From the NCBI RefSeq assembly GCF_001592875.1, contig NZ_LSOF01000014.1:62001-126000 (forward strand): a DNA stretch of 64,000 bases, written 5' to 3'. Origin of the DNA: Pseudomonas sp. BMS12 (lineage in GTDB: Bacteria; Pseudomonadota; Gammaproteobacteria; Pseudomonadales; Pseudomonadaceae). The notes beneath the pieces were generated by a model, which did no database searches, had not been told where the DNA came from, and was given only the letters and a program-made list of their open reading frames with translations. Shown in pieces: positions 55,849 to 64,000 of the stretch. Position numbers and translations under genes: made by a program. Each line of letters opens with the position of its first letter. Position 1 is the stretch's first letter.

Positions 55849-56296
55849 GCAGCAGGTCGCCAGCGATGGCGATCAGACTGTCAGCGAGGTACTCGGGCGG
55901 GGTGCACTCCCAGCTGACACTGCTGGGGCCGGCGCTGGCTACGGGCTGCTCGGCCCAGGGCTGGCCGAGGTTGTAGCTGGGCATGGCGGCCAGTTCCGCT
56001 TCGATACGCGCGGTCTCCTCCTGGCTGCACAGGCCGAGCTGCAGGCGCAGCAGCGCTACGACCACGAGCATGGCGAGGGTCAGCAGAACGCCGGTCCGGC
56101 GCCGCTCTGGCAGCAGCCAGGCCAGGGTCAGGCCGCTGAGGCCGGCAGCCAGGAACAGGTTGCTGTAGAAGGCGGGAAGCACATCGAACAGGGCCTCCGG
56201 CAGCCACTGCAGCAGATAGGGCAGCAGTTGCAGCAGCGCCGACAGCAGGGCCGTGCAGGCCAGGCAGCTGAGGCTAACGCGTATCCAGATGAACAT
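55751..56296 (-). CDS. Inner-membrane protein of unknown function
   Basis: A 181-residue protein with about four transmembrane segments (for example LSCLACTALLSALLQLLPYLL, VLLTLAMLVVVALLRL and LIAIAGDLLLSGVALALGALLL) and a soluble loop with two Cys. The ribosome site AAGGAG is strong. It lies 48 bases after csdE on the same strand, so it may be the third gene of that operon. Its 3' end overlaps the convergent binding-protein gene by 98 bases. I do not recognise the family. Confidence 0.78.
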   Translation of the reverse strand: MFIWIRVSLSCLACTALLSALLQLLPYLLQWLPEALFDVLPAFYSNLFLAAGLSGLTLAWLLPERRRTGVLLTLAMLVVVALLRLQLGLCSQEETARIEAELAAMPSYNLGQPWAEQPVASAGPSSVSWECTPPEYLADSLIAIAGDLLLSGVALALGALLLPRRRRVGGNQAASHPHRRC

Positions 56297-56344
56297 TGCT
56301 CTCTCCTTGAGCAGGACGGGCCGCCAGCATAGTGCTGCTGGTGG

Positions 56345-56767
56345 TCAGTGTGCAGCCGTTTCTGCCAACTCGCGCATACGCAGCAGCACGGCGTTGAGGC
56401 CATTGCTGCGCGAAGGGGAGAGCTGCCGGCCCAGCCCCAGCTGGCTGAACCAGTCGGCCAGGTCGAGGGCCTGCAGGGCCGGACCATCCAGGCCGTCGAC
56501 CCGCGCCAGCAATACGGCCAGCAGGCCGCGGATCAGGCGGGCATCGCTGGCGGCGCGAAAGCGCCAGGCGTCATCGCGGTATTCGCCGACCAGCCAGACC
56601 AGGCTCTCGCAGCCGCTGACGCGATTGGCCTCGCTGCGCTCGGTGTCGCTCAGTGGCGCCAGGCGTTCGCCCCACTGCATCAGCAGGCGCGCGCGTTGTT
56701 CCCAGCCGGGGCAGGCGCTGAAGGCTTCCATGGCTTCCTGAGCCGAAGGTGGCAGGGGCGTGGTCAT
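56345..56767 (-). CDS. csdE: Sulfur acceptor CsdE / SufE-like
   Basis: A 140-residue SufE-fold protein that accepts persulfide from a cysteine desulfurase. The acceptor Cys53 is in VSGCESLVWL. The start overlaps the csdA stop by 4 bases (ATGA), tying it to that desulfurase rather than to the Isc system. In E. coli CsdA-CsdE delivers sulfur and supports TcdA; both partners are encoded close by here. It is slightly shorter than some SufE proteins but complete. Confidence 0.93.
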   Translation of the reverse strand: MTTPLPPSAQEAMEAFSACPGWEQRARLLMQWGERLAPLSDTERSEANRVSGCESLVWLVGEYRDDAWRFRAASDARLIRGLLAVLLARVDGLDGPALQALDLADWFSQLGLGRQLSPSRSNGLNAVLLRMRELAETAAH

Positions 56768-57969
56768 CGCAGCAGCTCCAGGGCCTTGTCCAGGGCGGCG
56801 AAGAAACGCTCGAGGTCGCTGCTGTCGTTGTACAGACCCAGCGAGACGCGGATGGCTCCGCTCAGGCCGAGGTGTTTGAGCAGTGGCATGGCGCAGTGAT
56901 GGCCGTTGCGCACGGCGATGCCCTGTTCGGTGAGCAGGTGGGCCAGATCGGCGCCATGCACGCCGGCCACGGTGAAGCTGGCCAGGGCCACCTGCGGCGC
57001 GCCGAGCAGACGGATGCCGTCGCGCGCATTCAGGCCGGCCAGCAGCTTGGCGTGCAAGGCCGTCTCGTGGCCGCTGACGGCGGCCTGGTCCAGTTGTTCC
57101 AGGTAATCCAGCGTAGCGCCCAAGGCGATGACTGCGGCAATCGCCGGGGTGCCGGCCTCGAAGCCCAAAGGCGCGGGGCGAAAGCGGGCATGCTGGTAGT
57201 CGGCCTCCAGCACCATCTCGCCGCCGAACTGCCAGGGGCGCAGTTGCTGCAGGGCGGCGCGGCGGCCATAGAGCAGGCCGACGCCGTCCGGGCCATACAG
57301 CTTGTGACTGGAGCAGACGTAGAAGTCGCAGCCCAGCGCCTGGACGTCATGCCGGCCATGCACCACGCCCTGGGCACCGTCGACCACGCTCAGCGCACCC
57401 TGGGTGCGGGCCAGGGCCAGCAACTCCGGCAGCGGCTGCCAGCGACCGAGCACGTTGGACAGCTGGCTGACGGCCAGCAGGCGGGTGCGCGGGTCGATCA
57501 GTTGCTGGGCCTGGGGCAGGTCGATCTGACCCTGCTCGTCCAGCGGCAATACCACCAGCTCCAGGCCGCGGCGCTCGGCCAATTGCTGCCAGGGCAGCAG
57601 GTTGGCATGGTGCTCCAGGGCGCTGATGACGATCTGCTCGCCGGGCTGAAACAGGTGCTCCAGGCCGTAGGCCAACAGGTTCAGTGACTCTGTGCTGCCG
57701 CGGGTGAAGACGATTTCCTCGCTGCTAGCCGCATTCAGCCAACGAGCGGACTTCTCCCGGGTCGCCTCGAAGGCGCGGGTGGCACGCTCGCCCGGCAGGT
57801 GCTGGGCGCGGTGTACGTTGGCGGCGCCGCTGGCGTAGTAGCCGAGCAGGCTGTCCAGCACGGCCTGGGGCTTCTGCGCGGTGGCGGCGCTGTCCAGGTA
57901 GGTCTGGCCTTCGGCTGCGAGGGCGAGGATGCCAGGAAAGTCGGCGCGCCATGGGGAGTTCAGGGACAT
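56764..57969 (-). CDS. csdA: Cysteine desulfurase CsdA (SufS group)
   Basis: Pyridoxal-phosphate enzyme of 401 residues that turns cysteine into alanine and a protein persulfide. The cofactor Lys223 is in SSHKLYGPDG, the catalytic Cys359 in GHHCAMPLL, and the substrate segment is NVHRAQHLPGERAT. ATG 57969 fits the family N-terminus; a GTG four codons earlier is possible. Placed before csdE with overlapping stop and start, it forms the csdAE pair. TcdA at 53511 completes the group known from E. coli. Confidence 0.94.
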   Translation of the reverse strand: MSLNSPWRADFPGILALAAEGQTYLDSAATAQKPQAVLDSLLGYYASGAANVHRAQHLPGERATRAFEATREKSARWLNAASSEEIVFTRGSTESLNLLAYGLEHLFQPGEQIVISALEHHANLLPWQQLAERRGLELVVLPLDEQGQIDLPQAQQLIDPRTRLLAVSQLSNVLGRWQPLPELLALARTQGALSVVDGAQGVVHGRHDVQALGCDFYVCSSHKLYGPDGVGLLYGRRAALQQLRPWQFGGEMVLEADYQHARFRPAPLGFEAGTPAIAAVIALGATLDYLEQLDQAAVSGHETALHAKLLAGLNARDGIRLLGAPQVALASFTVAGVHGADLAHLLTEQGIAVRNGHHCAMPLLKHLGLSGAIRVSLGLYNDSSDLERFFAALDKALELLR

Positions 57970-58009
57970 GGTCTGTGGCACTGCTAGGAAATGGGCTGAG
58001 TATAAATAG

Positions 58010-58035
58010 AGAGGCCGGGCATGAGCCCGGCCTCT
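58010..58035 (-). terminator. Terminator downstream of dapD
   Basis: A perfect 11-bp stem AGAGGCCGGGC/GCCCGGCCTCT (58010-58020 and 58025-58035) with an ATGA loop. On the minus strand it is followed by the T-rich CTATTTATA. It ends dapD transcripts after element B and lies just upstream of csdA. Confidence 0.85.
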
Positions 58036-58050
58036 TAACCATCTCGCGGC

Positions 58051-58269
58051 CGAAAATCGGAGCTGAAGCGTCGCGAGCGACGGTCAGGCAAGGCGCAACG
58101 ACCAGCGGGAGTAACAGCCAATGGCTGGTCCGAAGGGCGAGCGCCAGCGAGTAAATCAGGCGAGGGCGCGGAGTTTACTGAGTGTAAATGAGCAGCCCGA
58201 CCGGGCTGGCGATCCAGCCTGATTTCAACGCCGCATGGCCTAGCGCAGCAGCTTCAGACCGATTTTCAG
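58051..58269. repeat. Element B: 219-bp structured intergenic repeat
   Basis: The ends are imperfect terminal inverted repeats: CGAAAATCGGAGCTGAAGC on the left (58051-58069) against GCTTCAGACCGATTTTCAG on the right (58251-58269). Nested inside are AAATCAGGC/GCCTGATTT (58153-58161 and 58217-58225), TTTAC-TGAGT-GTAAA (58174-58188), AGCCCG/CGGGCT (58194-58199 and 58202-58207) and GACCAGC/GCTGGTC. The right end touches the dapD stop codon. Design and end sequences match element A (30697-30822). Confidence 0.65.
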
Positions 58270-59300
58270 TTGTGGGCGTGGAGTGCCTCGTTCAGCTCAA
58301 TGGCGGTCTTGTTGGTCTTGCACTCCACTGCACCGCTCTGCGAGTTGCGACGGAACAGCAGGTCGGCCTGGCCGGCCAGCTCGCGGGCCTTGACCACCTT
58401 GACCAAGTTGTTGGCTTCGTCGAGCAGCGCCACCTTGGTGCCGGCGGTAATGTACAGGCCGGATTCCACGGTGTTGCGGTCGCCGAGCGGAATACCGATA
58501 CCGGCGTTGGCGCCGATCAGGCAGCCTTCGCCCACGGAGATCACGATATTGCCGCCGCCGGACAGGGTGCCCATGGTCGAGCAGCCGCCGCCGAGGTCCG
58601 AGCCCTTGCCGACGAATACGCCGGCGGACACGCGGCCTTCGATCATGCCCGGGCCGGCGGTACCGGCGTTGAAGTTGACGAAGCCCTCGTGCATCACGGT
58701 GGTGCCTTCACCGATGTAGGCACCCAGGCGAATGCGCGCGCTGTCGGCGATACGTACACCGGCCGGCACCACGTAGTCGGTCATCTTGGGGAACTTGTCC
58801 ACCGAGAATACTTCCAGCAGCTCGCCCTTCAGGCGCGCTTCCAGTTGGCGCTCGGCCAGTTCACTCAGGTCCACGGCACCCTGGCTGGTCCAGGCCACGT
58901 TGGGCAGCAGCGGGAACACGCCGGCCAGGCTCAGGCCGTGCGGCTTGACCAGACGATGGGAAATCAGGTGCAGCTTGAGGTAGGCCTCCGGGGTGGAGCC
59001 CAGCTCCTTGTCCTCGGCCAGCAGGGTGGCGACCAGCGGGCGGTGGCTCTCGGCCAGGCGAGTGAGCAGGGCGGACTGGGCCGGATCGATGCTCTTCAGG
59101 GCATTGGCCAGTTCGGTGGCCTGGTTGGTGTTGATGGCGATGGCCTGGTTGCCACCGCTGTAGCCCAGCTTGGCGCTGATGGCTTCGACCAGTTCGGCGG
59201 CCGGATTCAGCAGTGGCTGGGCATAGAAGACTTCCAGCCAGGCGCCCTGGCGGTTCTGGGTGCCGACGCCGAAGGCCAGGCTGAACAGGGATTGCGACAT
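58266..59300 (-). CDS. dapD: Tetrahydrodipicolinate N-succinyltransferase DapD
   Basis: Transfers succinyl from succinyl-CoA to tetrahydrodipicolinate in the lysine/diaminopimelate pathway. It has 344 residues, the long Pseudomonas form. The left-handed beta-helix shows hexapeptide repeats across about 180-300 (RIRLGAYIGEGTTVMHEG, VFVGKGSDLGGGCSTMG, ISVGEGCLIGANAGIG). GAGGAA is the ribosome site. It works upstream of DapC and DapE, encoded at 60608 and 48288. Its stop lies inside the right end of element B. Confidence 0.96.
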   Translation of the reverse strand: MSQSLFSLAFGVGTQNRQGAWLEVFYAQPLLNPAAELVEAISAKLGYSGGNQAIAINTNQATELANALKSIDPAQSALLTRLAESHRPLVATLLAEDKELGSTPEAYLKLHLISHRLVKPHGLSLAGVFPLLPNVAWTSQGAVDLSELAERQLEARLKGELLEVFSVDKFPKMTDYVVPAGVRIADSARIRLGAYIGEGTTVMHEGFVNFNAGTAGPGMIEGRVSAGVFVGKGSDLGGGCSTMGTLSGGGNIVISVGEGCLIGANAGIGIPLGDRNTVESGLYITAGTKVALLDEANNLVKVVKARELAGQADLLFRRNSQSGAVECKTNKTAIELNEALHAHN

Positions 59301-59358
59301 GATGTGTTCCTCGTAACGCGAAAATGTGGAGAACGGGCGGCGCGCCAGTTCGGGCGAC

Positions 59359-59706
59359 TTACTTCATTGCCGCGGTGTAGAGGTCGGGCTTGAAGCCGAC
59401 CAGGGTCTTGTCGCCCAGATCGAGAACCGGGCGCTTGATCATCGATGGTTGGGCCAGCATCAGTTCGATGGCCTTGGCTTCATCGAGATCGGCTTTCTGT
59501 GCTTCGTCCAGCTTGCGAAAGGTTGTGCCGGCGCGGTTCAGCACGGTCTGCCAGCCATGTTCGGCACACCATTTCTGCAGGTGAGCACGGTCGATGGCGG
59601 AAACTTTGTAATCGTGGAAGCTGTAATCCACGCCCTGCTCGTCGAGCCAGGTGCGTGCCTTCTTCATGGTGTCGCAGGCTTTGATGCCGTAAAGAACGTA
59701 AGACAT
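59359..59706 (-). CDS. ArsC/Spx family reductase-like protein (YffB-like)
   Basis: A 115-residue thioredoxin-fold protein of the ArsC family, YffB type. It starts MSYVLYGIKACDTMKKARTWL, where the single N-terminal Cys11 replaces the CxxC of Spx. The cis-proline region is MIKRPVLDLGDKTLVGF. It is 58 bases upstream of dapD on the same strand, so likely co-transcribed; yffB is next to dapE in E. coli. Arsenate reduction is doubtful: YffB is reported as a glutathione-dependent thiol reductase. Confidence 0.92.
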   Translation of the reverse strand: MSYVLYGIKACDTMKKARTWLDEQGVDYSFHDYKVSAIDRAHLQKWCAEHGWQTVLNRAGTTFRKLDEAQKADLDEAKAIELMLAQPSMIKRPVLDLGDKTLVGFKPDLYTAAMK

Positions 59707-59940
59707 TGATATTCCTGATAAGCACCGGGATTTTCCGCGTGCTGCCTCAACTAGCCCTGATTAAAGAGGGCGGTGATTATGCCACGAGCCGCTCGGCGTG
59801 GCGGTGCTGGAAACGCTTGCCCATGTTTCGTCATAGAAATGGCGCCTGACGAATGACACGTCTTTATGCGACGCAATCGAAAAATCTATCGATGGGCACT
59901 CCCTATCCTGCGCAGCGTGCGACATAGAGAGGTGCACACC

Positions 59941-60606
59941 ATGATCGATCTAAGCAACTGGGATCTGTCGATCCCTGAGGGGAATCCAGTCATCGTCATC
60001 ACCAGCCCGCAGCTGGTAGCAGGGTACAACGACCAATATTTCAAGCCGAGCGGCGGCTCCATCGAATTCTGGGCGCCGGTCAGCGGCACTAGTACCAAAT
60101 TAAGCGATTACCCGCGCACCGAGTTGCGTGAAGCCTATGCCGACGGCCAGCCGCGCAACTGGAACTACACCGCGGGTACGGCACACCTCAGCGCGCAAGT
60201 GGAAGTGAATCAGCTGCCTTCGGTCGGTGGGGTGATCATCGGCCAGATCCATGCCAAGGATAATGCCTACCCCTTCGTCAAACTGAGTTACCGCCTGGTG
60301 AAGGGGGTGGGGTACCTGGACGTCACCCTGCGCAAAAAACCGACGGATACGGCGAGCCCGGTGGTGCTGACCTACCAGAACATGCCGATGAATACCGTCT
60401 TCGATTACAGCTTCAAGGTCGCAGCCAATGGCCGCCTGGATGTCAGCGTGGCAGGTAAGACCTATAGCACGACGGTCAACAGCGCTTGGGCGAAGAAGGA
60501 CTTCTACTTCAAGGCGGGCAACTATGTGCCCGACAATCAGGGGCCGGCTACCGAAGGTGGGCGGGTGACCTTCCACGATATCCAGGTCAGCCACCAGCCC
60601 AAGTAG
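59941..60606 (+). CDS. Alginate lyase, polysaccharide lyase family 7
   Basis: A 221-residue PL7 lyase that cleaves alginate by beta-elimination. The three family motifs are present: RTELRE (about 60-65), QIH (about 101-103, GVIIGQIHAKD) and YFKAGNY (about 190-196). The start ATG 59941 has GAGG 10 bases upstream. There is no signal peptide, as I recall for the P. aeruginosa PA1167 enzyme, so export or lysis release is unclear. Upstream is a 234-base gap shared with arsC-like, AT-richer than the neighbours. It ends one base from the dapC stop, tail to tail. Confidence 0.92.
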   Translation: MIDLSNWDLSIPEGNPVIVITSPQLVAGYNDQYFKPSGGSIEFWAPVSGTSTKLSDYPRTELREAYADGQPRNWNYTAGTAHLSAQVEVNQLPSVGGVIIGQIHAKDNAYPFVKLSYRLVKGVGYLDVTLRKKPTDTASPVVLTYQNMPMNTVFDYSFKVAANGRLDVSVAGKTYSTTVNSAWAKKDFYFKAGNYVPDNQGPATEGGRVTFHDIQVSHQPK

Positions 60607-60607
60607 A

Positions 60608-61801
60608 TCAGCCCTGAACGAACTGTCGAATCCGCTGCGCCGCCTCGATGCATTCGGCCAGCGGTGCGACCAGGGCCATGCGTACGCGCCCGGCGCCCGG
60701 GTTGTCACCGTTCACCTCGCGTGACAGGTAGGAGCCCGGTACCACGGTTACGTGCTCGCGGGCGAACAGTTCGCGGGTGAAGGTGGCATCGTCGCCCGGG
60801 GTCTTGGCCCAGAGGTAGAAACTACCGTCCGGACGTTGTACGTCCAGCACCGGCTGCAGAATCTCCAGCACGGCGTCGTACTTGGCGCGGTACTGGTCGC
60901 GATTGGCACGCACGTGGGCCTCGTCCTGCCAGGCTGCAACGCTGGCCAGTTGGGTCTGCACGGGCATGGCGCAGCCGTGGTAGGTGCGATACAGCAGGAA
61001 GGCCTTGAGGATGTCGGCGTCGCCAGCGACGAAGCCGGAGCGCAGGCCGGGCAGGTTGGAGCGCTTGGACAGGCTGTGGAACACCACGCAGCGCTTGAAG
61101 TCGCTGCGACCCAGCTCGGCGCAGGCGGTGAGCAGGCCGGGCGGCGGGTTGTCCTCGTCGAAGTACAGCTCGCTGTAGCACTCGTCGGCGGCGATCACGA
61201 AATCATGCTCGTCGGCCAGGGCGATGAGTTTCTTCAATTCGGCGAGGGGGACTAGCGCGCCGGTGGGGTTGCCCGGCGAGCAGAGGAAGAGGATCTGGCA
61301 GCGCTGCCAGACGTCTGCCGGTACGGCGTCGAAATCCGGGTTGAAGCCGTTGCTTTCCAGGCAGGGCAGGTAGTGCGGCTCGGCGCCGGCCAGCAGGGCT
61401 GCACCTTCATAGATCTGATAGAACGGATTGGGGCTGACCACCAGGCCGCCGACGTCGCGCTGCACCACGGTCTGGGTGAAGGCGAACAGGGCCTCGCGGG
61501 TGCCGTTGACCGGCAGCACGTGGCGCGCGGCATCCAGCCAGTCGTTCGGCACGCCGAAACGGCGCTCACACCAGGTGGCGATGGCTTCGCGCAGGGCCGG
61601 AATGCCCAGGGTGGTCGGGTACACAGCCAGCTGTGCCAGGTTGTCCTCCAGGGTCTTGGCGACGAAGTCTGGCGACTTGTGCTTGGGCTCGCCGATGGAC
61701 AGGGCGATGGCGCGCTTGTCCGCTGGCGGGGTGATGCCGGCGAGCAGGGCGCGCAGTTTCTCGAAGGGGTAGGGCTGCAACTGGTTCAGGGCGTGATTCA
61801 T
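60608..61801 (-). CDS. dapC: Succinyldiaminopimelate transaminase DapC
   Basis: Pyridoxal-phosphate aminotransferase of 397 residues that makes N-succinyl-LL-diaminopimelate. The cofactor Lys is in FHSLSKRSNLPGLRSGF, with SPGNPTGALV and the fold-I N-terminal ALSIGEPKHKSPDF. The start is 30 bases after the glnD stop, so glnD-dapC form one operon, as I recall in P. aeruginosa. It acts between DapD and DapE, both in this window. Confidence 0.94.
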   Translation of the reverse strand: MNHALNQLQPYPFEKLRALLAGITPPADKRAIALSIGEPKHKSPDFVAKTLEDNLAQLAVYPTTLGIPALREAIATWCERRFGVPNDWLDAARHVLPVNGTREALFAFTQTVVQRDVGGLVVSPNPFYQIYEGAALLAGAEPHYLPCLESNGFNPDFDAVPADVWQRCQILFLCSPGNPTGALVPLAELKKLIALADEHDFVIAADECYSELYFDEDNPPPGLLTACAELGRSDFKRCVVFHSLSKRSNLPGLRSGFVAGDADILKAFLLYRTYHGCAMPVQTQLASVAAWQDEAHVRANRDQYRAKYDAVLEILQPVLDVQRPDGSFYLWAKTPGDDATFTRELFAREHVTVVPGSYLSREVNGDNPGAGRVRMALVAPLAECIEAAQRIRQFVQG

Positions 61802-61831
61802 GGCGTCTCTACTTGCGCGTGCGGAGCGGAT

Positions 61832-64000
61832 TCAGAGGCTCAGCGAGCTGGGCGTGGCGGTTTCGCCGCCGGACGGCGACAGCTGCCGGGTGATCTCGTC
61901 CTGCAGGCGGGCGCACAGCTCCGGGTCGGAAAGGGGTTGGTTGTTGGCGTCGGTTATGAAGAACACGTCCTCGACCCGTTCGCCGAGGGTGGCGATCTTG
62001 GCGTTCTGCAGCGACAGGTCGAAGTCGAGGAAGATCTTGCCGATCCGCGCCAGCAGGCCCGGACGATCCGGAGCGATGATTTCCAGCACGGTCACCGGGC
62101 GCTGCGCGTCGTTGTGGATGCTGACTTGCGGTGCGAAGGCGAAGTGCTTGAGCTGGCGCGGCACGCGGCGCTGGATGATGTCCGGGTAGGCGTCGGGGTT
62201 CTCCAGCGCTTCGATCAGGCCCTCGCGGATCTGCTTGATGCGCGCCGGGTTGTCGCCGATACGGCCGCCTTCGGTATCCAGCACGATGTAGGTGTCGAGG
62301 GTGAACTGGCTGGTGGACGTGATGATGCGAGCGTCGTGGATGTTCAGGTTGAGCTGGCTCATCGCGGCCACGGTCACGGCGAAGAAGTCGTGCTGGTCCG
62401 GGGCGTAGATGAAGATCTGCGTGGCACCCTCGAACTCGCGCTGGGCGGTCTCGCGAATCAGTACCAGCGGGCCTCGGCTGTCCGGGTGCTGGAGGATGGC
62501 CTCTGTGTGCCAGGCGACGTCGGCGGCGGTGTGGCGCAGGAAGTAATCGTCACCCAGCTGGCTCCATAGCTGTTCGGCGTCGTCCTGGTCGATGCCGTTG
62601 CGCACCAGGGTGTCGAGGGCGGCGCTCTGCGTGGTGCGGATCTGCTCCTCGCGGTCCAGTGGGTTCTCCAGGCCGCGGCGCAGGGCACGCTTGGTCTCGG
62701 TGTAGAGCTGGCGCAACAGGCTGGCGCGCCAGGAGTTCCACAGGCTGGGGTTGGTGGCGTTGATGTCGGCCACGGTCAGTACGTAGAGGTAGTCGAGGTG
62801 AGTCTGGTCGCCGACCAGGCGGGCGAAGTCGAGGATCACCTGCGGGTCGGAAAGGTCCTTGCGCTGGGCGGTGGTGGACATCACCAGGTGCTGCTGCACC
62901 AGCCAGACGATCAGCTGGGTATCCCAGGTCGGCAGCTGGTGGCGTACGCAGAAGGCCTCTGCATCCACGGCGCCCAGTTCGGAGTGGTCGCCGCCGCGGC
63001 CCTTGCCGATATCGTGGTAGAGGCCGGCCAGGTAGATCAGCTCGGGCTTGGGCAGCTTGTCGATCAGGCTGCTGGCCAGGGGGAACTTCTCCGCCAGTTC
63101 CGGCCACTTGAACTTGCGCAGGTGCTTGATCAGATTCAGCGTGTGCGCGTCGACCGTATAGATGTGGAACAGGTCGTGCTGCATCTGGCCGACGATGTGC
63201 CCGAACTCGGGCAGGTAGCGGCCGAGGATGCCGTAGCGGTTCATTCGCCGCAGGTTGCGGTGGATGCCCTGCGGTGACTTGAACAGCTCGATGAACAGGC
63301 TGGTGTTGCGGATATCGCTGCGGAAATCGTCGTCGATCAGGTGACGGCTGTCGCGCAGCAGGCGAATGGTGTCGGCGCGCACACCCTTGAGAGCCGGGTG
63401 CTGGGCCATCAGTACGAAGACTTCGAGGATGGCGAAGGGGGTGCGCTTGAAGACGTTGGGGTGAGTTACCTCGATGTAGCCGTCGCGAACCTGGAAGCGG
63501 CTGTTCAGCGGCTGGGCCGGCGTCGGTTCGTCGATGCGCAGCAACACTTCCTCGAAGTGCTGGTTGATCAGGTCGGACAGCTCGGCCACGGCCATGACCA
63601 CCCGGTAGTACTTCTGCATGAAGCGCTCGACGGCCAGTTTGCCGTCGCCGTCCTCGAAGCCGAGCATGTTGGCGATCTTGCGCTGGTGGTCGAACAGCAG
63701 GCGGTCCTCGGCGCGGCCGGCGAGCATGTGCAGGGCATAACGCACCTTCCACAGGAACTCCTGGCTGGAGGCCAGCATGCTGTACTCGCTGTCGACCAGG
63801 AAGCCCTGTTTGACCAAGGCATGCAGGTCGAGGCTGGCGAACTGGCGGCGCGCTACCCAGAGAATGGTCTGGATATCGCGCAGGCCGCCCGGTGAGCCCT
63901 TGACGTTGGGCTCCAGGTTGTACTCGGTGTCGTTGTACTTGGCGTGGCGGGCCTTTCTTTCCTTGCGTTTGGCCAGGAAGAACTCCTGGCTCGGCCACAT
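61832..64000 (-). CDS. glnD: Bifunctional uridylyltransferase/uridylyl-removing enzyme GlnD (5' end outside window)
   Basis: Nitrogen sensor that adds and removes UMP on PII proteins in response to glutamine. The frame is open to the window edge, so 722 of about 900 residues are seen; the nucleotidyltransferase active site (GxS, DxD) lies outside. The visible part begins inside the linker ([16 protein letters not shown]). The HD phosphohydrolase motif [14 protein letters not shown] is near visible residue 330. Two C-terminal ACT domains follow ([20 protein letters not shown] and [20 protein letters not shown]). The Met at the edge is most likely internal. Same operon as dapC. Confidence 0.96.
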   Translation of the reverse strand: MWPSQEFFLAKRKERKARHAKYNDTEYNLEPNVKGSPGGLRDIQTILWVARRQFASLDLHALVKQGFLVDSEYSMLASSQEFLWKVRYALHMLAGRAEDRLLFDHQRKIANMLGFEDGDGKLAVERFMQKYYRVVMAVAELSDLINQHFEEVLLRIDEPTPAQPLNSRFQVRDGYIEVTHPNVFKRTPFAILEVFVLMAQHPALKGVRADTIRLLRDSRHLIDDDFRSDIRNTSLFIELFKSPQGIHRNLRRMNRYGILGRYLPEFGHIVGQMQHDLFHIYTVDAHTLNLIKHLRKFKWPELAEKFPLASSLIDKLPKPELIYLAGLYHDIGKGRGGDHSELGAVDAEAFCVRHQLPTWDTQLIVWLVQQHLVMSTTAQRKDLSDPQVILDFARLVGDQTHLDYLYVLTVADINATNPSLWNSWRASLLRQLYTETKRALRRGLENPLDREEQIRTTQSAALDTLVRNGIDQDDAEQLWSQLGDDYFLRHTAADVAWHTEAILQHPDSRGPLVLIRETAQREFEGATQIFIYAPDQHDFFAVTVAAMSQLNLNIHDARIITSTSQFTLDTYIVLDTEGGRIGDNPARIKQIREGLIEALENPDAYPDIIQRRVPRQLKHFAFAPQVSIHNDAQRPVTVLEIIAPDRPGLLARIGKIFLDFDLSLQNAKIATLGERVEDVFFITDANNQPLSDPELCARLQDEITRQLSPSGGETATPSSLSL

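Noticed and set aside
63998..64000. Start codon of glnD at the window edge
   Set aside because: The visible part lacks the nucleotidyltransferase domain that all GlnD proteins have, so this ATG is internal and the gene continues outside.

Overview
This 64 kb window is chromosomal DNA from a high-GC gammaproteobacterium, almost certainly a Pseudomonas of the mendocina/oleovorans/alcaligenes type rather than P. aeruginosa. Protein families, gene order and REP-like palindromes all point there. About 59 protein genes were called. No rRNA, tRNA, CRISPR array, insertion sequence or prophage gene was seen. Most blocks match P. aeruginosa PAO1 gene order as I remember it, joined in a different arrangement.

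Layout, left end: the 3' half of lysS, a TetR regulator, a lipoprotein/QEGLA metallopeptidase pair, an AIM24-like protein, a lipoprotein hydrolase and a macrodomain hydrolase (1-6149). Then come ppc, adk and tsaB, small conserved proteins, a calcium-loop protein and rsmJ (6163-13956). The mexL/mexJK efflux locus follows, with a likely operator (13973-18887).

Proline and light block: putA lies behind a tandem GTTGCA operator, with a pyrroline-5-carboxylate reductase directly after it (19931-24866). A tight operon of chalcone-isomerase-like protein, DUF3833 lipoprotein, SDR, DUF6482 protein, Fe-S photolyase and DUF2256 protein comes next (25305-29162). It is preceded by phased TTGT repeats that resemble a LitR/CarH-type light-responsive operator.

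Polyamine block: a putrescine/spermidine-type ABC importer (ydcSTUV order) sits between two paralogous gamma-aminobutyraldehyde dehydrogenases, with a LysR regulator (30821-39141). After plsB there is an unstudied GldA/permease/GldG/DUF4340 ABC module (42033-46585), then a cold-shock gene.

Right end: rlmA-dapE, an NdvB-like glucosyltransferase, a YqhD-like dehydrogenase that has lost two of four metal ligands, tcdA, csdA-csdE, dapD, an ArsC-like reductase, a PL7 alginate lyase, dapC and the 3' four-fifths of glnD. Three lysine/diaminopimelate genes (dapE, dapD, dapC) and the parts for cyclic t6A formation (tcdA, csdA, csdE, with tsaB upstream) therefore lie in one window.

The least explained signals are non-coding. 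Two structured intergenic elements with related terminal inverted repeats (about 30697-30822 and 58051-58269) look like one repeat family. The phased repeats before the photolyase operon and several long perfect hairpins are also worth testing.
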